This document shows, in pieces, positions 25,456 through 35,045 of a stretch of 64,000 nucleotides of DNA. The notes below the pieces were generated by a model. The model saw only the letters and a program-made list of their open reading frames with translations, ran no database searches and was not told the DNA's origin. Each line of letters opens with the position of its first letter. Position 1 is the stretch's first letter. A program made the translations under genes and the position numbers. The DNA is from Roseovarius spongiae (GTDB lineage Bacteria; Pseudomonadota; Alphaproteobacteria; Rhodobacterales; Rhodobacteraceae), in assembly GCF_003651245.1 (NCBI RefSeq), contig NZ_RAPE01000001.1, positions 744,001-808,000 of the forward strand, given 5' to 3'.

Positions 25456-26913
25456 ATGACTTTCAGCCTTGCCATCGTGGGCCGCCCCAACGTGGGCAAA
25501 TCCACGCTCTTCAACCGCCTTGTCGGCAAGCGTCTTGCGCTGGTGGACGACCAGCCCGGCGTGACACGCGATCTGCGCGAGGGCGCGGCGCGGCTGGGCG
25601 ATCTGCGCTTTACCGTCATCGACACGGCGGGGCTCGAGGAGGCGACCGACGAGTCCCTGCAGGGCCGTATGCGCAAGCTGACCGAGCGCGCGGTCGAGAT
25701 GGCCGATATCTGCCTTTTCATGATCGACGCGCGCGTCGGCGTCACCCCCGCGGACGAGATCTTCGCCGATATCCTGCGCAAGCGGGCGAAACACGTCATC
25801 CTCGCCGCCAACAAGGGCGAGGGATCGGCGGCGGACGCCGGCGTGCTCGAGGCGTATGGCCTCGGCCTCGGAGAGCCGATCCGCCTGTCCGCCGAACATG
25901 GCGAGGGGCTGAACGATCTATACGCGCATCTCATGCCGCTGGCCGACGGGTTCGCCGAACGCGCCCGCGCAGAGACGCCCGAAACCGATGTCGCGCTGGA
26001 CGACGACGATGCGGACGGCCCCCGCGTCCCCACCAATGAGCGGCCCTTGCAGGTGGCGGTCGTGGGTCGGCCCAACGCCGGGAAATCGACCCTCATCAAC
26101 AGGATATTGGGCGAAGACCGTCTGCTGACCGGTCCCGAGGCCGGGATCACCCGCGACGCGATCTCGCTTCAGCTTGACTGGGACGGGTTGCCGGTGCGCG
26201 TCTTCGACACGGCGGGCATGCGCAAGAAGGCCCGCGTGCAGGAGAAGCTCGAAAAGCTGAGCGTCGGCGACGGGCTGCGCGCGGTTCGCTTCGCCGAGGT
26301 TGTGATCGTGCTGCTGGACGCCGCCATCCCGTTCGAGCAACAGGACCTGCGCCTTGCCGATCTCGCCGAGCGCGAGGGGCGCGCGGTCGTGGTGGCGGTC
26401 AACAAATGGGACGTGGAGCCCGAGAAACAGCAGAAACTGCGGGATCTGCGCGAGAGCTTTGAACGCCTTCTGCCGCAATTGCGCGGCGCGCCGCTGGTGA
26501 CCGTGTCGGCGCGCACCGGCAAGGGGCTCGACCGGCTGCGCGCGGCGGTCGAGCAGGCGCATGACGTCTGGAACCGGCGCGTCAGCACCGCGCAGCTCAA
26601 CCGCTGGCTGACAGGAATGCTCGAGCAGCACCCGCCCCCCGCGCCGGGCGGCAAGCGGATCAAGCTGCGCTACATGACGCAGGCCAAGACCCGGCCCCCC
26701 GGTTTCGTGGTCATGTGCAGCCACCCCGAGAAGATGCCCGAGAGCTATACGCGCTACCTCGTGAACGGGCTGCGCGTCGATTTCGACATGCCAGGCACGC
26801 CGATCCGGCTGCACCTGCGCAGCCAGTCGGACAGGAACCCGTACAAGGGCAGGAAGAAATCGACGCCCTCGCGCCTGCGCAAGCACCTCGGCAAGGGGCC
26901 GAACACGAACTGA
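25456..26913 (+). CDS. der: ribosome biogenesis GTPase Der
   Basis: The 485-residue protein has tandem GTPase domains and a C-terminal KH-like domain. G1 has [24 protein letters not shown] and an NKxD box reading NKGE (Asp replaced by Glu). G2 has [29 protein letters not shown] and a standard NKWD. The tail [10 protein letters not shown] is typical of alphaproteobacteria. Der acts in late 50S subunit maturation. The NKGE variant is a nonstandard guanine-recognition box. Confidence 0.95.
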   Translation: MTFSLAIVGRPNVGKSTLFNRLVGKRLALVDDQPGVTRDLREGAARLGDLRFTVIDTAGLEEATDESLQGRMRKLTERAVEMADICLFMIDARVGVTPADEIFADILRKRAKHVILAANKGEGSAADAGVLEAYGLGLGEPIRLSAEHGEGLNDLYAHLMPLADGFAERARAETPETDVALDDDDADGPRVPTNERPLQVAVVGRPNAGKSTLINRILGEDRLLTGPEAGITRDAISLQLDWDGLPVRVFDTAGMRKKARVQEKLEKLSVGDGLRAVRFAEVVIVLLDAAIPFEQQDLRLADLAEREGRAVVVAVNKWDVEPEKQQKLRDLRESFERLLPQLRGAPLVTVSARTGKGLDRLRAAVEQAHDVWNRRVSTAQLNRWLTGMLEQHPPPAPGGKRIKLRYMTQAKTRPPGFVVMCSHPEKMPESYTRYLVNGLRVDFDMPGTPIRLHLRSQSDRNPYKGRKKSTPSRLRKHLGKGPNTN

Positions 26914-27074
26914 GTCCGCTGGCTGTCCGTGCGGGCGCCCGGTCGGTGGACGGGTATCTCCCCTTCTGCGGAGGCGCGTGGTGGCGCAAGCGGGGCGTTT
27001 TACGCTTCCGGATTGTGTCGTAAGCTGGCTTGGGCAAGCCCCGCCCGCGCCGAGCCACGGAGACCACTCGCGCC

Positions 27075-28160
27075 ATGACCCGCATCGTCATACTCTGCGA
27101 CGGCACCTGGAACGCGCGCAACGCGGCCATCCCGACCCATGTGGCCACGCTCTCGCGCGCGCTGACGAGCGATCCGACGCGCGGGCAGGTGGTGGCCTAT
27201 TTCGCTGGCGTCGGGACCGACAGGCGGTTCGACGGGCCGGTGATGCGGCTGGTGAACCGCTTCGGCGGCGGGATCTTCGGCTGGGGGCTGGATGCGAAGG
27301 TCAAGCAGGCCTACCAGTTCATCGCGCAGGTTTATCGACGGGGTGACGAGATCTGCCTCTTCGGGTTCTCGCGCGGCGCCTATACCGCGCGTTCGCTCGC
27401 CGGGATGATCCGCAAATGCGGGATCGCGCGCGACACCAGCCCCGCCGGCATCAACGCCGCTTACGCGCTCTACCGCCTGCCGGGCGAGCGCAACCATCCC
27501 GACGCGCCCCGGGTGCGCGCCGAACGCGCGCGGCTGTCGCCGGAATTCGCGACCTCGAAAGCGGATCAGGAATGGCGCGGCGACGGCTCGGCGCTGGTCG
27601 ACATCGCCTATGTGGGGGTCTGGGACACGGTGGGTGCGCTCGGGATCCCGGTCGCGCTGTTCGGGGGGCTGGCCTATTTCTGGAACCGCCGCTACCGGTT
27701 TCACGACACCGACCTCTCAAGCCTCGTGCGCGCCGCGCGCCATGCCGTAGCACTTGACGAGATGCGCGTCTTCTACGCGCCCGCGCTCTGGAGCAACCTC
27801 GACGACGTGGAAGGCCGGCAAGGTCTGAACAAGGGCGACACCGGCCCGGCGCGCTCCTATCAGCAGGTCTGGTTCGTGGGAACGCATGGCATCATTGGCG
27901 GCAGTGGCGACACGCCGGCGCTTAGCGCCTATACGCTCGACTGGCTGCTCGGGGGTGTGCCGGACCTGCTGCTCGCAGACGGCGCGGCGGACGGGTTTCC
28001 CCGTCCCGATGCGCGCGTCGCGAGCGACGAACTGCCGGTGCGCGCGGGCTGGCTGCGCCGCTGGCGTAAGGGGCCGAAGCGGGAATGGGAGGTGCATTCC
28101 TCCGTGCGGGAGCGTTACAGCGAGGTGAGCGATTACCGCCCCGGCAGCCTGCGCCTTTGA
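27075..28160 (+). CDS. DUF2235 alpha/beta hydrolase (Tle1-like catalytic domain)
   Basis: The 361-residue protein has the DUF2235 start RIVILCDGTWNARN and a serine-hydrolase elbow CLFGFSRGAYTARSLAGM (G-x-S-x-G). AYVGVWDTVGALGIP and HAVALDEMRVFYAPALW follow. The domain is shared with T6SS phospholipase effectors of the Tle1 group, but many stand-alone copies occur without T6SS genes, as here: no VgrG, PAAR or immunity gene is adjacent. No signal peptide. ATG 27075 was preferred over an upstream in-frame start because it opens directly on the conserved strand. Confidence 0.85.
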   Translation: MTRIVILCDGTWNARNAAIPTHVATLSRALTSDPTRGQVVAYFAGVGTDRRFDGPVMRLVNRFGGGIFGWGLDAKVKQAYQFIAQVYRRGDEICLFGFSRGAYTARSLAGMIRKCGIARDTSPAGINAAYALYRLPGERNHPDAPRVRAERARLSPEFATSKADQEWRGDGSALVDIAYVGVWDTVGALGIPVALFGGLAYFWNRRYRFHDTDLSSLVRAARHAVALDEMRVFYAPALWSNLDDVEGRQGLNKGDTGPARSYQQVWFVGTHGIIGGSGDTPALSAYTLDWLLGGVPDLLLADGAADGFPRPDARVASDELPVRAGWLRRWRKGPKREWEVHSSVRERYSEVSDYRPGSLRL

Positions 28161-28161
28161 A

Positions 28162-29457
28162 TCAGGTCAGCGCGCCGTCGGGCGTCAACCGCGTCCGGCC
28201 GCCGAGATAGGGATGGATCGCTTCGGGAAGCGCGACCGACCCATCCGCCTGCTGCCCGTTCTCCAGCACCGCGATCAGGCACCGCCCCACGGCGAGACCG
28301 GACCCGTTCAACGTATGCACGAAGCGCGGCTTGCCGCCGTCTTCGGGTTTGAAGCGGGCGTTCATCCGCCGCGCCTGGAAATCGCCGCAGACCGAGACCG
28401 ACGAAATCTCGCGATAGGCGTCCTGCCCGGGCAGCCAGACCTCGATATCGTGGGTGCGGCGCGCGCCAAAGCCCATGTCGCCGGTGCAGAGCGCCACGGT
28501 GCGGTAGGGCAGGCCGAGCGCCTCAAGGATACCCTCGGCGCAGCGTGTCATGCGCTCAAGCTCGTCCCGGCTGTGATCGGGGTGGGTGACGCTGACCATC
28601 TCGACCTTCTCGAACTGGTGCTGGCGCAGCATGCCGGCGGTGTCGCGCCCCGCACTGCCCGCCTCGGAGCGGAAGCATTGGGTATGGGCGACGTAGCGGC
28701 GCGGCAGGTAGCCCTCATCCACGACCATGCCGTTCACGATGTTGGTGAGCGTGACCTCGGCCGTGGGCACCAGCCACCAGCCGTTGGTGGTGCGATAGCT
28801 GTCCTCGCCGAACTTGGGCAATTGTCCGGTCCCGAGCATCATCTCGTCGCGCACCAGCACCGGCGTCCATGTCTCGGTGAGGTCGTTCGTGTCGACATGC
28901 GTGTTGATCATGAACTGCGCCAGCGCGCGGTGAATGCGCGCCACCGCGCCCGAGAGCACGACGAAGCGGCTGCCCGAGAGCTTCGCCGCCGTCTCGAAAT
29001 CCATGCCGGGCAGGACGCCGGGGATCTCGTAATGCTCTTTCGGCGCGAAATCGAAGGTGGCCGGCGCGCCCCAGCGGCGCAACTCGACATTGTCGGCCTC
29101 GTCCGCGCCCTCGGGCGTGTCCTCAAACGGCAGGTTGGGCAGGCCCATCAGCATCTCGGTCAACTGCGCATCCAGTTCCTTGGCCTCGGCCTGCATGGCG
29201 GCGACCTCGGCCTTCTTCTCGCCGACCAATGCGCGCAGCCTCTCGAACTCTGCCGTGTCGCCGCCGGCCTTGGCGGCGCCGACCTGCTTGCTGGCCTTGT
29301 TCTGCTCGGCTTGCGCGGTTTCGGCGGCGTTGATGCGCGCGCGCCGCGCCTCGTCAAGCGCGAGGATCTCGCGCGCCATCGCCGACTCGCCAGGACGCCG
29401 CGTGAGCGCGGCGTCGAAGGCGTCGGGGTTTTCGCGGATGGCCCGGATGTCGTGCAT
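28162..29457 (-). CDS. serS: seryl-tRNA synthetase
   Basis: The 431-residue class II synthetase starts [18 protein letters not shown]. An N-terminal tRNA-binding coiled coil (about 30-105) is followed by the catalytic core with motif 2 ([20 protein letters not shown]) and motif 3 ([17 protein letters not shown]). It charges tRNA-Ser, including the GGA isoacceptor encoded at 52680. A 15-codon longer open frame exists, but ATG 29457 matches the family start. It ends 1 base from the convergent DUF2235 stop. Confidence 0.96.
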   Translation of the reverse strand: MHDIRAIRENPDAFDAALTRRPGESAMAREILALDEARRARINAAETAQAEQNKASKQVGAAKAGGDTAEFERLRALVGEKKAEVAAMQAEAKELDAQLTEMLMGLPNLPFEDTPEGADEADNVELRRWGAPATFDFAPKEHYEIPGVLPGMDFETAAKLSGSRFVVLSGAVARIHRALAQFMINTHVDTNDLTETWTPVLVRDEMMLGTGQLPKFGEDSYRTTNGWWLVPTAEVTLTNIVNGMVVDEGYLPRRYVAHTQCFRSEAGSAGRDTAGMLRQHQFEKVEMVSVTHPDHSRDELERMTRCAEGILEALGLPYRTVALCTGDMGFGARRTHDIEVWLPGQDAYREISSVSVCGDFQARRMNARFKPEDGGKPRFVHTLNGSGLAVGRCLIAVLENGQQADGSVALPEAIHPYLGGRTRLTPDGALT

Positions 29458-29523
29458 GGCTTGGTCCTCGGTCGGGTGAATCGGCTCGCGCGCCTTATGC
29501 ACCAGATTTCCGCGATGGTGTAG

Positions 29524-29542
29524 GGCGGGGTTTCACCCCGCC
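29524..29542. repeat. short GC-rich palindrome
   Basis: GGCGGGGT-TTC-ACCCCGCC forms an 8-base stem between the serS start region and the DUF1989 stop. It lacks a T-run, so it is not an obvious terminator. It looks like a REP-type dispersed palindrome; only one copy is evident here. Confidence 0.5.
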
Positions 29543-29549
29543 GCCCCGC

Positions 29550-30152
29550 TCATGACACGCTGACCGCCAGTTCAGTCGGGCCGCCCGAGGCGTTGATCGC
29601 CCAGCTATCGGTTGGCAGATCGAACGGGCACGAGGACACCGCGCAGATGAGATCCATCCGCGCAGTGAGCAGGACGTATCCGCCCGGCTTCACGCTGTTG
29701 GGCGGCGACACGAGGCTGCCATCCGGTTGGGCGGAGACGTCCATGAAGAAGTTGACCGGCTGGGGCACCACGTCGATCTGGTAGCCCAGCCGCCGCATCG
29801 CGATATGCAGGTTCTCGGCGCAGTTGGGGTGGTGCCCCTCGTGCCCGAAGAACTCATAGCGGACGTGGTCGCAGGCCGGGATCATCATGTCGTGCACGCC
29901 GTCCGCGCCGTCCTCGGTGAAGTCGAGCATCGGGCGGCGGAACCGCGACAGGAACGCGTCGCCCTGCCGGGGCCGGGCGCGAAAATGCGCGGCCCAGGTG
30001 TGGTTGGGGGACAGCCATTCGCCGATATTCTGCGCGTTGAAGGCGAAGAAATCGGCCGTCTGCGCGCCTTTGGGCGTCTCGATCCTGATACGTTGGCCTT
30101 CGGCCACCCGAAAGGCGGCGCCCTGCCGGGCGGGGATGATGTGTTTGTCCAT
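29550..30152 (-). CDS. DUF1989 / urea carboxylase-associated family protein
   Basis: The 200-residue protein has the family pattern: GQRIRIETPKGAQTADFFAF near residue 20, DGVHDMMIPACDHVRYEFFG in the middle and HPNCAENLHIAMRR. VVPQPVNFFMDVSAQPDGSL comes after that and CPFDLPTDSWAINA ends the conserved part. Members sit near urea carboxylase and allophanate hydrolase or in amine catabolism; their activity is not firmly settled. The open frame extends upstream, but ATG 30152 gives a proper N-terminus. It follows the peptide-binding protein gene by 17 bases, so the two are likely co-transcribed. Confidence 0.85.
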   Translation of the reverse strand: MDKHIIPARQGAAFRVAEGQRIRIETPKGAQTADFFAFNAQNIGEWLSPNHTWAAHFRARPRQGDAFLSRFRRPMLDFTEDGADGVHDMMIPACDHVRYEFFGHEGHHPNCAENLHIAMRRLGYQIDVVPQPVNFFMDVSAQPDGSLVSPPNSVKPGGYVLLTARMDLICAVSSCPFDLPTDSWAINASGGPTELAVSVS

Positions 30153-30169
30153 GTTGCTTTCCTTCCGTT

Positions 30170-31867
30170 TCAGGGGCCCTTGCGGCCCGCCTGGCTCCAT
30201 CGCAACTCCGCGGGGCGGATCTCGAACGCGATGTTGTGGCCGCCGCCCTGCAACCCTTCGACCGTGTGGTTGAAGAGCCGGCGCCAATAAGGCTGCACCG
30301 TGACCGCGTCCTCGCGCACCAGCGCCTCGAGCTCGGCCATGATGGCGCGGCGCTTGTCGATGTCGAGCGTCGCCAGCGCGTCCTCCAGCAGCGCGTCAAA
30401 GCGCGGGTTGGACCAGCCAAACTCGTTCCAGGGCTCGCCCGAGCGGTATGCCAGCGCGTAGGTCTGCACGCCCAGCGGGCGATGGCCCCAGTCGGTGGTG
30501 CTGAAGGGGTAGCGCACCCAGTTCGCCCAGAAATCCACGCCCGGCACGATCTTGCGGCGCACCTTGATGCCGGCGTCGGTCAGGAGCGCGGCGGCGGCGT
30601 CGGCGGTGTTGCGTCGCCAGTTGTCATCGAGCGAGACGAGCTCGTGCTCGAAATCGGCAAAGCCCGCTTCCTCCATCAGCGCCTTCGCGGCGGCGGGGTC
30701 GAGGACGGGGGGCGGCATCGGCGCATAGGCCGGATGCAGCGGGGAGACGTGGTGGTTCTCGGCCAGCTCGCCGCGGTCGTTATAGCCGAGTTCGAGCAGG
30801 ATCGCGTTGCTCATCGCCAATTGCAGCGCACGCCGGACCCGCTGGTCGGCATAGGGCTTGCGCCCGTCGATTTCCGCCTTCTGGTTGCCGCGGATCACGA
30901 TGGTGGCGGCGGTGATGACGGTGTTCTGCACCCAGCCCTCCATCGCGTCGAATACGTCGATGAATTCGCCCTCGACCGAATGGGTCATGTCGATCTGCCC
31001 GGCCAGCGCGGCGGCGGCGTAGCTGGCCGGATCGGTGCCCAGGTCGATGAACTCGATCCGCTCCATCCAGGCGCCGTTGCCGGCGTTCCACCAGTCATGC
31101 GCGTCGTTGCGCACCAGCACCGCGCCGCGCCGCGGCTCCACCCGCTCGGGCAGGTAGGGGCCGGTGCCGACGGGGTTTTCCATCATGGTCTCGGGGTCGA
31201 ACCCCCGCGGCACGATGGCGGCCGGATAGTCGGCCATGCCGGCGATCAACGATATGTCGGGCCGCGGCAGGTGCAGCGCCACGGTATGCGCGTCGATTGT
31301 CTCGACCGCGCCGTGCAGCAGGCGGTCGGTCTCGGGATCGACAAGCACGGCAAAGCGCCCGGCCATCGAATTGGCCGGCACGGTGCGGTCGCACCAGCGC
31401 GCGATGTTGTGGGCGACGTCGCCGGCGGTGAAGGGCGCGCCGTCATTCCACGTCACGCCGGGGCGCAGGTGAAGCGTGTAATGCTGCGCGTCCTCGCTGA
31501 TTTCCCAGGCCTCGAGAAGCTGCGGGCGGAACGTGCCGTCGTTTTCGTAGCTCACCAGGTATTCCAGCCAGCCGCGCGTGACGTTGGCGGCCTGAAACCA
31601 GTCGAAGGTGCGCGGATCGGCCAGCGGGCGCACCTCCATCTGGATGCGCACGTCGGTGCGTTCGGACGGTGCGGCGTTGGCGTCCGCCGCCTGCGCGCGT
31701 GCTGGCTGGGCAAGCCCCAACATGGCATAGGCCGTGGCGGTCGAGGCGCCGAAACTGCTGGCCAGCGCGAGGAATTCGCGCCGGTTCACCGGATCCGCGG
31801 CCATACCCGCGGCCTGCCCGGTGATCGCCGGGGGCAGGGGGCGGCCGGAACGGGTGAGCCAGGTCAT
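30170..31867 (-). CDS. ABC transporter substrate-binding protein, family 5 (peptide/opine type), Tat-exported
   Basis: The 565-residue periplasmic binding protein has a twin-arginine signal (VNRREFLALASSFGAS ... PARAQA, cleaved near residue 60). SBP family 5 features include SYENDGTFRPQLLEAWEISE, HYTLHLRPGVTWNDGAPFTAGDV and PVGTGPYLPE. Such proteins bind oligopeptides, nickel chelates or opines. No permease or ATPase gene accompanies it; only the DUF1989 gene follows. It may serve a transporter encoded elsewhere. Confidence 0.88.
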   Translation of the reverse strand: MTWLTRSGRPLPPAITGQAAGMAADPVNRREFLALASSFGASTATAYAMLGLAQPARAQAADANAAPSERTDVRIQMEVRPLADPRTFDWFQAANVTRGWLEYLVSYENDGTFRPQLLEAWEISEDAQHYTLHLRPGVTWNDGAPFTAGDVAHNIARWCDRTVPANSMAGRFAVLVDPETDRLLHGAVETIDAHTVALHLPRPDISLIAGMADYPAAIVPRGFDPETMMENPVGTGPYLPERVEPRRGAVLVRNDAHDWWNAGNGAWMERIEFIDLGTDPASYAAAALAGQIDMTHSVEGEFIDVFDAMEGWVQNTVITAATIVIRGNQKAEIDGRKPYADQRVRRALQLAMSNAILLELGYNDRGELAENHHVSPLHPAYAPMPPPVLDPAAAKALMEEAGFADFEHELVSLDDNWRRNTADAAAALLTDAGIKVRRKIVPGVDFWANWVRYPFSTTDWGHRPLGVQTYALAYRSGEPWNEFGWSNPRFDALLEDALATLDIDKRRAIMAELEALVREDAVTVQPYWRRLFNHTVEGLQGGGHNIAFEIRPAELRWSQAGRKGP

Positions 31868-31943
31868 GTGCGTGTCCTTTCGCGCGGGCGTGCCTTCCTT
31901 TGTCCGACAAAGCGGGGCGGATGGCAAATCCCAAGTCGCGCGG

Positions 31944-32642
31944 TCAGGTCGCGCTGCCCTCGGGCGGCGTGGCGTGGCGCGGGGCCGAGAAAGGCGTTTC
32001 GCCCAGACCCTCGGCGCGCTTGGCTTTGATGGCGCTGGGCCGTGTTTCGACCCGTTGGGCGAGCGCGCGCAACGCGGACCATTGCGACAGGTTGAACCAG
32101 CTGCAGTCGCCCGAAGGATAGAGCGCCGTCCAGCGCAGCATCGGCGCGAGGTAGAGGTCGATCATCGTCGGGTCCGCCGCGCCGAACACGCCGCCGGCGT
32201 GCCGCTCGAGCGTGTCGAACTGGCGGGTGAGATCGGCCTGCGTTCCGGCCAGCAGTGCGGCGTGCGCCGCGCTGTCGGGGCCGATGTATTTCTCGGGGTA
32301 GAAACGCATCCGCAACGTGGGATGGACCGTGTTGGCGAGAAAGATCAGCCATTTGAGAAAGTCCCCCCGCGCCGCGTCTCCGGGCGCGGGCGCCAGCGCG
32401 CCAGGATGCGCCTCGTCCAGCCAGAGCAGGATCGCCGCCGTCTCGAAGATCGCGCCATGGCGGGTCTCGATCGCCGGGATCAGCCCGTTGGGATTGATCG
32501 CGCGGTAGGCGGGGCCCTCCTGCGCGCGGGCGGCGCGATCCACAAGCGCGGCATCATAAGGCAGGCCCAGCTCCTCGAGCGCGAGGCGGATGATGAGCGA
32601 GGCGTTGTCGGGCGCGTAATGCAGGCGGATTCGGTCGGTCAT
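31944..32642 (-). CDS. glutathione S-transferase family protein
   Basis: The protein has about 232 residues. The N-terminal thioredoxin-like domain includes LHYAPDNASLIIRLALEELG, NPNGLIPAIETRHG and the GSH-binding FETAAILLWLDE. The helical C-terminal domain has ADPTMIDLYLAPMLRWTAL. It conjugates or transfers glutathione; the substrate is unknown. Two possible ATGs lie six bases apart (32642, 32648). It is divergent from rpiA, with 143 bases between. Confidence 0.9.
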   Translation of the reverse strand: MTDRIRLHYAPDNASLIIRLALEELGLPYDAALVDRAARAQEGPAYRAINPNGLIPAIETRHGAIFETAAILLWLDEAHPGALAPAPGDAARGDFLKWLIFLANTVHPTLRMRFYPEKYIGPDSAAHAALLAGTQADLTRQFDTLERHAGGVFGAADPTMIDLYLAPMLRWTALYPSGDCSWFNLSQWSALRALAQRVETRPSAIKAKRAEGLGETPFSAPRHATPPEGSAT

Positions 32643-32785
32643 GCCCATCAATAGCGCGGTTCGGGCGTGCAGGCGAACACCCGATGCGCGCATCCGCCGG
32701 GCTGCGTGCAATCCTTGGCGATTCGGCCTCGCACCCCGGGCCCATCTTCCCTATACCTGTCGCAAAGTTCTGAGGAGTCGCCGCC

Positions 32786-33574
32786 ATGACCGGAGAATTG
32801 TCGCCCATCGACAAGGCCAAGTTCGTCGCCGCCAAGCGCGCGGTCGATTACGTCGAGGACGGGATGCGCGTCGGCTTGGGCACCGGCAGCACCGCGGCGT
32901 GGATGGTGCGCTGCCTGGGTGAACTTGTGCGCGAGGACGGGCTGAAGATCCGCGGCGTGCCGACATCGACCCGCACCGCGCAGCTCGCCCGCGAGGTGGG
33001 GATCGAGGTGATCAGCCTCGATGAGGCGAAATGGCTCGACCTGACCATCGACGGCGCCGACGAATTCGACGGCGAGCTGAACCTCATCAAGGGCGGCGGC
33101 GGCGCGCTCTTGCAGGAAAAGATCGTCGCTACCGCCAGCGACCAGATGATCGTGATCGCCGATGCGGCGAAGGAGGTCGAGCGTCTAGGCGCGTTCCCGC
33201 TGCCGGTCGAGGTGATCCCGTTCGGCTGGCAGACGACGCGCGCGCTGCTCGAGGAGATGCTGATCTCGGTCGACGTGATGGGGCGCGACGTGACCCTTCG
33301 GATGAACGGCGATCATCCTTACGTCACCGACGAGGGCAATCATATTCTCGATCTGCATCTCGGGCGCATCGGCAACGCGCGGCAGGTGGCGATGGTCCTG
33401 AACCAGATCCCCGGCGTGGTCGAGAACGGGCTTTTCGTCGATATCTGCGACGTGGTGGTGATCGGCTACGGCGACGGGCGGGTCGAGATGCGCGACATCA
33501 ACGAAGGCACGGTCGAGAAGGATCGGCTTGATTTCGTGGAGAGCGAGAACCTCTTCACGGACATGATGGACTGA
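32786..33574 (+). CDS. rpiA: ribose-5-phosphate isomerase A
   Basis: The 262-residue enzyme interconverts ribose-5-phosphate and ribulose-5-phosphate in the pentose phosphate pathway. Motifs are GMRVGLGTGSTAAWMVRCL for phosphate binding, LTIDGADEFDGELNLIKGGG with the catalytic acid pair, and GGGALLQEKIVA with the catalytic Lys/Glu region. NADPH supply through this pathway suits its neighbour, glutathione reductase, 18 bases downstream and probably co-transcribed. Confidence 0.95.
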   Translation: MTGELSPIDKAKFVAAKRAVDYVEDGMRVGLGTGSTAAWMVRCLGELVREDGLKIRGVPTSTRTAQLAREVGIEVISLDEAKWLDLTIDGADEFDGELNLIKGGGGALLQEKIVATASDQMIVIADAAKEVERLGAFPLPVEVIPFGWQTTRALLEEMLISVDVMGRDVTLRMNGDHPYVTDEGNHILDLHLGRIGNARQVAMVLNQIPGVVENGLFVDICDVVVIGYGDGRVEMRDINEGTVEKDRLDFVESENLFTDMMD

Positions 33575-33592
33575 GGCGGCGAGAGGACAGGC

Positions 33593-34948
33593 ATGACATT
33601 CGACTACGACCTTTTCGTCATCGGCGGCGGCTCGGGCGGGGTGCGCGCGGCGCGGGTGGCGGCGGAGACGGGCGCGTCCGTGGCGCTGGCCGAGGAGGAC
33701 CGCTACGGCGGCACCTGCGTGATCCGCGGCTGCGTCCCGAAGAAGCTGATGGTCTACGCCAGCGGCTACCCGACGGAAATGGAGGACGCGCGCGCGTTCG
33801 GCTGGACCGTGCATGCCGGCGGGTTCGACTGGGACGCGTTCCGCGGCAAGCTGCACGCGGAGCTCGACCGGCTCGAAGGGGTCTATCGCGGGTTGCTCGC
33901 CAACAGTCGCGTGGCCACCTATGACGCGCGCGCCACGCTGAAGGACGCGCATACCGTCGCGCTGTCGAGCGGCGCGGAATTCACGGCAAAGCACATCCTG
34001 ATCGCGACCGGCGGCTATCCAATGCGCCCCGATCTGCCGGGGGCCGAACATGGAATCGTGAGCGACGACATCTTTCACTTCGATATGTTGCCGAAATCGA
34101 TCCTGATCATCGGCGGCGGCTACATCGCCTGCGAATTCGCCTGCATTCTCAACGGCCTTGGCGTCCAGGTGACGCAGTATTACCGCGGCGCGCAGATCCT
34201 GCGCGGTTTCGACGACGAGGCCCGCGGGCTGATCGCGGAAGAGATGATCGGGGCTGGCGTCGATCTCAAGCTCGGATCGACCGTGCGCGAGGTGACCCCC
34301 GACGACGCGGGCTATCGCGTGAAGACCACGACCGGCATAGAGAAGGTGTTCGACCAGGTGTTTCTCGCCACCGGACGAAAGCCCAAGACCGAAGGTCTGG
34401 GCCTCGAGGAGATCGGCGTCGAACTGGGCCGGAACGGCGAAATCGTCGTCAACGAGTATTCGCAGACCGCCGTGCCGTCGATCTACGCCATCGGCGACGT
34501 GACGGATCGCGTCAACCTCACGCCGGTCGCGATCCGCGAGGGCATGGCCTTTGTCGAAACCGTCTTCAAGGGAAACCCCACGCCGGTCGATCACGAGTTG
34601 ATCCCCTCGGCGATCTTCACCCAGCCCGAACTGGGGACTGTCGGCATGTCCGAGGAAGAGGCCCGCGAGAAGGAGCCGGTCGAGATCTATTGCACCTCGT
34701 TCAAGCCGATGCAGCAGGCCTTTGCCGGACGCGCCAACCGGGTGCTGATGAAGCTGGTGGTCAGCAAGGAGAGCCGCCGGGTGCTGGGCTGTCACATCGT
34801 CGCGCCCCAGGCCGGCGAACTGATTCAGATGGCCGGGATCGCGGTCAAGATGGGCGCGACCAAGGAAGAGTTTGATCGCACCTGCGCCGTGCATCCAACC
34901 ATGTCGGAAGAGCTGGTGACCATGAAAACCCCTGTTCGCAGCGCCTGA
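33593..34948 (+). CDS. gor: glutathione-disulfide reductase
   Basis: The 451-residue FAD/NADPH enzyme reduces GSSG to GSH. It has an FAD-binding GGGSGGVRAARVAAETG and the redox disulfide GGTCVIRGCVPKK (Cys42/Cys47). The NADPH-binding fold is IIGGGYIACEFACILNGLG, with basic residues after the second strand. The C-terminal catalytic HPTMSEE (His434/Glu439) completes it. The plant/proteobacterial subtype is indicated by CVIRGCVPKK. It follows rpiA. Confidence 0.94.
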   Translation: MTFDYDLFVIGGGSGGVRAARVAAETGASVALAEEDRYGGTCVIRGCVPKKLMVYASGYPTEMEDARAFGWTVHAGGFDWDAFRGKLHAELDRLEGVYRGLLANSRVATYDARATLKDAHTVALSSGAEFTAKHILIATGGYPMRPDLPGAEHGIVSDDIFHFDMLPKSILIIGGGYIACEFACILNGLGVQVTQYYRGAQILRGFDDEARGLIAEEMIGAGVDLKLGSTVREVTPDDAGYRVKTTTGIEKVFDQVFLATGRKPKTEGLGLEEIGVELGRNGEIVVNEYSQTAVPSIYAIGDVTDRVNLTPVAIREGMAFVETVFKGNPTPVDHELIPSAIFTQPELGTVGMSEEEAREKEPVEIYCTSFKPMQQAFAGRANRVLMKLVVSKESRRVLGCHIVAPQAGELIQMAGIAVKMGATKEEFDRTCAVHPTMSEELVTMKTPVRSA

Positions 34949-35045
34949 TCGGGGGTCTTGCGGGTTGAATTTCGCCCGGGACTATACAGTTTGGAAGGAA
35001 CGTCACGCGCCGCATGCGGCGCCAAGGCAGAAGGAACGAAGGTAA

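Noticed and set aside
27075-28160. DUF2235 protein as a type VI secretion effector
   Set aside because: No T6SS, VgrG, PAAR or immunity gene is adjacent; stand-alone copies are common.
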